Part shown: positions 61,471 to 64,000 of the stretch, one piece after another
How the letters are laid out: each line of letters opens with the position of its first letter
Numbering within the stretch: the stretch's first letter is position 1
The notes under the pieces: generated by a model
The model's database searches: none
Told to the model about the DNA's origin: nothing
The model's input: only the letters and a program-made list of their open reading frames with translations
Assembly (NCBI RefSeq): GCF_003590095.1
Contig: NC_039492.1
Span: 8,308,001 to 8,372,000, forward strand
Direction: 5' to 3'
Length of the DNA: 64,000 nucleotides
From: Trichoplusia ni
Taxonomy: Eukaryota > Arthropoda > Insecta > Lepidoptera > Noctuidae
Made by a program: the position numbers and the translations under genes

Positions 61471-62480
61471 ATAGGTTTAAACGTGCGATGTGCTTACACA
61501 AATTTTCAGGGACCATCGCGCTTTCGTGCCAACATTTTATATTGTAATATTGCCGTTAACATACTTCCGTCGGCTAAACATAGACGGACCGATGGACATT
61601 AATTTGGTGAAATCAGATCAAAAATATAATCTTACTCTAACGGAGTAACATTTTTGAATAGAGGGTATTTATAGACCGTATATCGGGTGGTTTACGTGAC
61701 GGATGTGTGCTGTTTAAATATACGGTTTTCATATTGACATATTTAAAGTAGGTAGGCAGCAGTGTGTCGCGAGCCGCGAGGTGGGCGCCAGCAAGGCCTT
61801 GACCCGTTTCCCTGGTGGCGGCGCGCGGCGCACAATGCGCTATTCCGCGACATCGGAGCCGACACCCGACCAGCTGCCCCCCGGCCCCGCGCCACACGTA
61901 CTCATCAACTCTCCAACTGTACTTTCATATTCATATAATTGCTTAAACGGTAGACACGGAAACCGTAATAGTCCTATCTCTGCCTACAGAGTCCAACTAA
62001 AATGGAAACTTCGACTCAATAAAACATAAAATCGAACAAAACATGTATTTCTCAAAATAAATGTTTCTAAGTATTAACAATGTTTTACAAACAAGCAGCT
62101 ACACTAGTTAGTACAATATTTTCTGTCGACGCAACAAGTTGTTGACTTTAACGATAATCGAAATAATCGTGACACGGTAAAGTCGGTCATGATAGTATGT
62201 AATTAGAGACGTCTGTGGACGCGAGGCTAACAAAATTCGGGGGGCGGCGCGGGTCGTGGCCGCGCTTGAATAAAACATGGAGCGGCGCGCCTTGGCGCCA
62301 CCGGCGGCGCGCGCGCAGCCAAACAATACGCGGAATGTAGGTGTAGACGCGACGCGCCGCGGCCTCCGCCGACACCTGAAACACTACTGATAGCCTGAAA
62401 ACACACATCGACGCAACGCGCCGGCGCCGGCGCCGCCCGCCGCGACGCCTCGCTCCACAGACACCGCTAACACATTCCTA
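61471..62480. promoter_or_regulatory. Two GC-rich islands right of the transposon
   Basis: CpG-dense blocks at about 61765-61895 and 62215-62465, the second with nested GGCGCC/GCCGGC palindromes near 62420-62440. No exon with consistent splice sites was found. Possibly further regulatory elements of the same host locus. Confidence 0.3.
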
Positions 62481-64000
62481 CTTGCTACTATGACATCGAA
62501 AAACAAACGATCGCCGGAAAATTTGACTATGAAGCCGATAAACATTTTTTGTAAACGAAACCCACCAGTTATATGATCTGCCGCAAGAATGTTTATTCCG
62601 TGAAAATAAATTCAGTAAACGAGTGCGCAATCCCCGAGAATGCGAACTGTCTGCATTCGTAATGTTGTGACAGCAATTTGTATTGTTTGCTATTTTTACA
62701 GAAAAAAAGTGTCTAGGCAAACACTCTTCGTAACTGTATTTCTTATATTCATAGAATATTTTAAGATTGTGTTTCACCGCAGCCATTAGCAAATAGTAAC
62801 GTCTGGCACCATTCTGTAGACACACTAACATCTAAGGTCATGTTCCGCTAACCACAGTGCTCTACGTAATGCCTATACTAACAAGATAAAATTCTTCATC
62901 ACTCATATTTCATACCATAAATATAAGAAGGAAATAAATTTTAAAATAACAACAATAAAGTAGACCAGTTTCACAATTGCAATAAAACAAAAAATATGAC
63001 ATCATCTTGCAAAAGGTACTTAAATTGTCTGTCAAACTGATTATATTTCGTAGCACTGGCGTAGCATTCTCGTAGCACAGCATGACGTGCCTAGCGAGAG
63101 CCAGCCGGGCTAACGGTACACCGTAACCGTTTCCCACGAGGAGGCTCGCGGTTAATTATTTAACAGCTTCAAAAATCATGTCATATTTACATCGAATGCG
63201 TGGTCGTGATTAACAGTTTAAAAATGTTAAATGTTCAGACTTGAAATTGTTATGCTGGGCTCGTTCACACGTAGCTAGGATCAGTTCTGCGGTTGGACAG
63301 TATAGTGGGCTATAGGGCACTGCGCGTATTGGTGTAAGTGAATTAGTAAAGTCGACCTTATTGCATTGCAAATTAAGGCGTTAACGTAAAAGAGTTTGAC
63401 AAGTGGTTAATTGTGCTACTGTTAGTGCGACATGTAAGTCGTGGTGCGTCGGTCGTGAAAGAGGTACGCGAGCTGCTGTTGAATCGTCCATTAATACTAA
63501 TGCCGATTAATTTTGTCTGTCAGACCGAACACCGCTCGGAATACTGAACAGTTGATTTTAATTTGACAATACTAATCACCTTTGCGGCTCAAACAAAAAA
63601 GGCTTTTGTATGTTTTAGACGTCGATTAGTGAAACGTCTTTGTCAACACATTAATTGCTGTTGCTTAATCGGTGGCCGACACATGGCAAATTAAGCGCCT
63701 CTAGCTTCTGCATCCTCTTGTATCTTACCTAGACAATATTAGAATTACTTGTCCGTACACTGTGGACTATTGTGACAATGTTAAACTTGCTTGGTCCGCG
63801 AAACATGCATACAAATATAAATTTTCCCGAAATTCTTTCTATGGGTTAGTCCTACAAGTTGATACAGGAAGTTCGGCCTCACTCGGTGGTTTTATGTGCG
63901 ACAGACGAGCGCACAAAGTTATTAAAGCATATAGTAATTGAATGTAAGGTGTAATGAGTTTCTGATGCTACGTGCACACCGGTGTGTTTCCTTGTATTTC
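62481..64000. other. Non-coding stretch to the window edge
   Basis: AT-rich with no supportable gene. A 117-codon minus frame at 62478-62831 starts with ATG but has no domain, repeat or splice support. Confidence 0.35.

Noticed and set aside
62478..62831. 117-codon minus-strand frame with ATG
   Set aside because: No domain, repeat, signal or splice support; length is attainable by chance in 64 kb searched in six frames.
1..64000. CRISPR array, rRNA gene, bacterial operon or endogenous virus
   Set aside because: No regularly spaced identical repeats, no conserved rRNA segments, no operon structure, and no recognisable viral gene were seen in any frame.

Overview
The window looks like AT-rich nuclear DNA of an insect, most likely a moth or butterfly. 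The evidence is long AT-rich non-coding stretches, short GT-AG exons, scattered GC-rich islands, degenerate insect-type repeats and an insect-type transposase gene. It carries very little protein-coding sequence and no prokaryotic organisation: no operons, ribosome-binding sites or CRISPR array.

Left edge (1-2.8 kb, + strand): the last intron and last coding exon of a ZIP-family zinc transporter. Its C-terminus closely resembles SLC39A11/ZIP11, and a 3' UTR with a poly(A) signal follows. Downstream, at 3.5-5.3 kb, are two strong foldback sequences that no gene explains: a 21-bp stem at 3555-3624 and a 39-bp stem at 5152-5295.

Middle (5-56 kb): mostly non-coding, interrupted by GC-rich islands. 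Four good + strand splice signals suggest the sparse 5' end of a long gene whose body lies beyond the right edge. They are a short start exon at 14265-14298, a 45-nt exon at 35232-35276, a GC-island exon ending at 52935, and a coding exon at 56387-56493. I do not recognise the product. This part also holds old debris: a tRNA-derived SINE-like piece, three copies of a short dispersed repeat, and several minus-strand fragments that read like relics of protein genes (17.6-18.7, 36.9-37.2, 37.76-37.94 and 46.06-46.3 kb).

Right part (57.6-61.5 kb): the one long intact reading frame, a 739-codon intronless coding region (58374-60593). It encodes a DDE-type transposase-like protein of the family often labelled DUF7869. 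A probable spliced 5' leader, GTGWCAC palindromes and weak candidate terminal repeats (57677-57693 and 61454-61470) surround it. The element sits about 1.2 kb downstream of exon 56387-56493, probably inside that gene's intron. The last 2.5 kb holds GC islands and AT-rich sequence with no recognisable gene.
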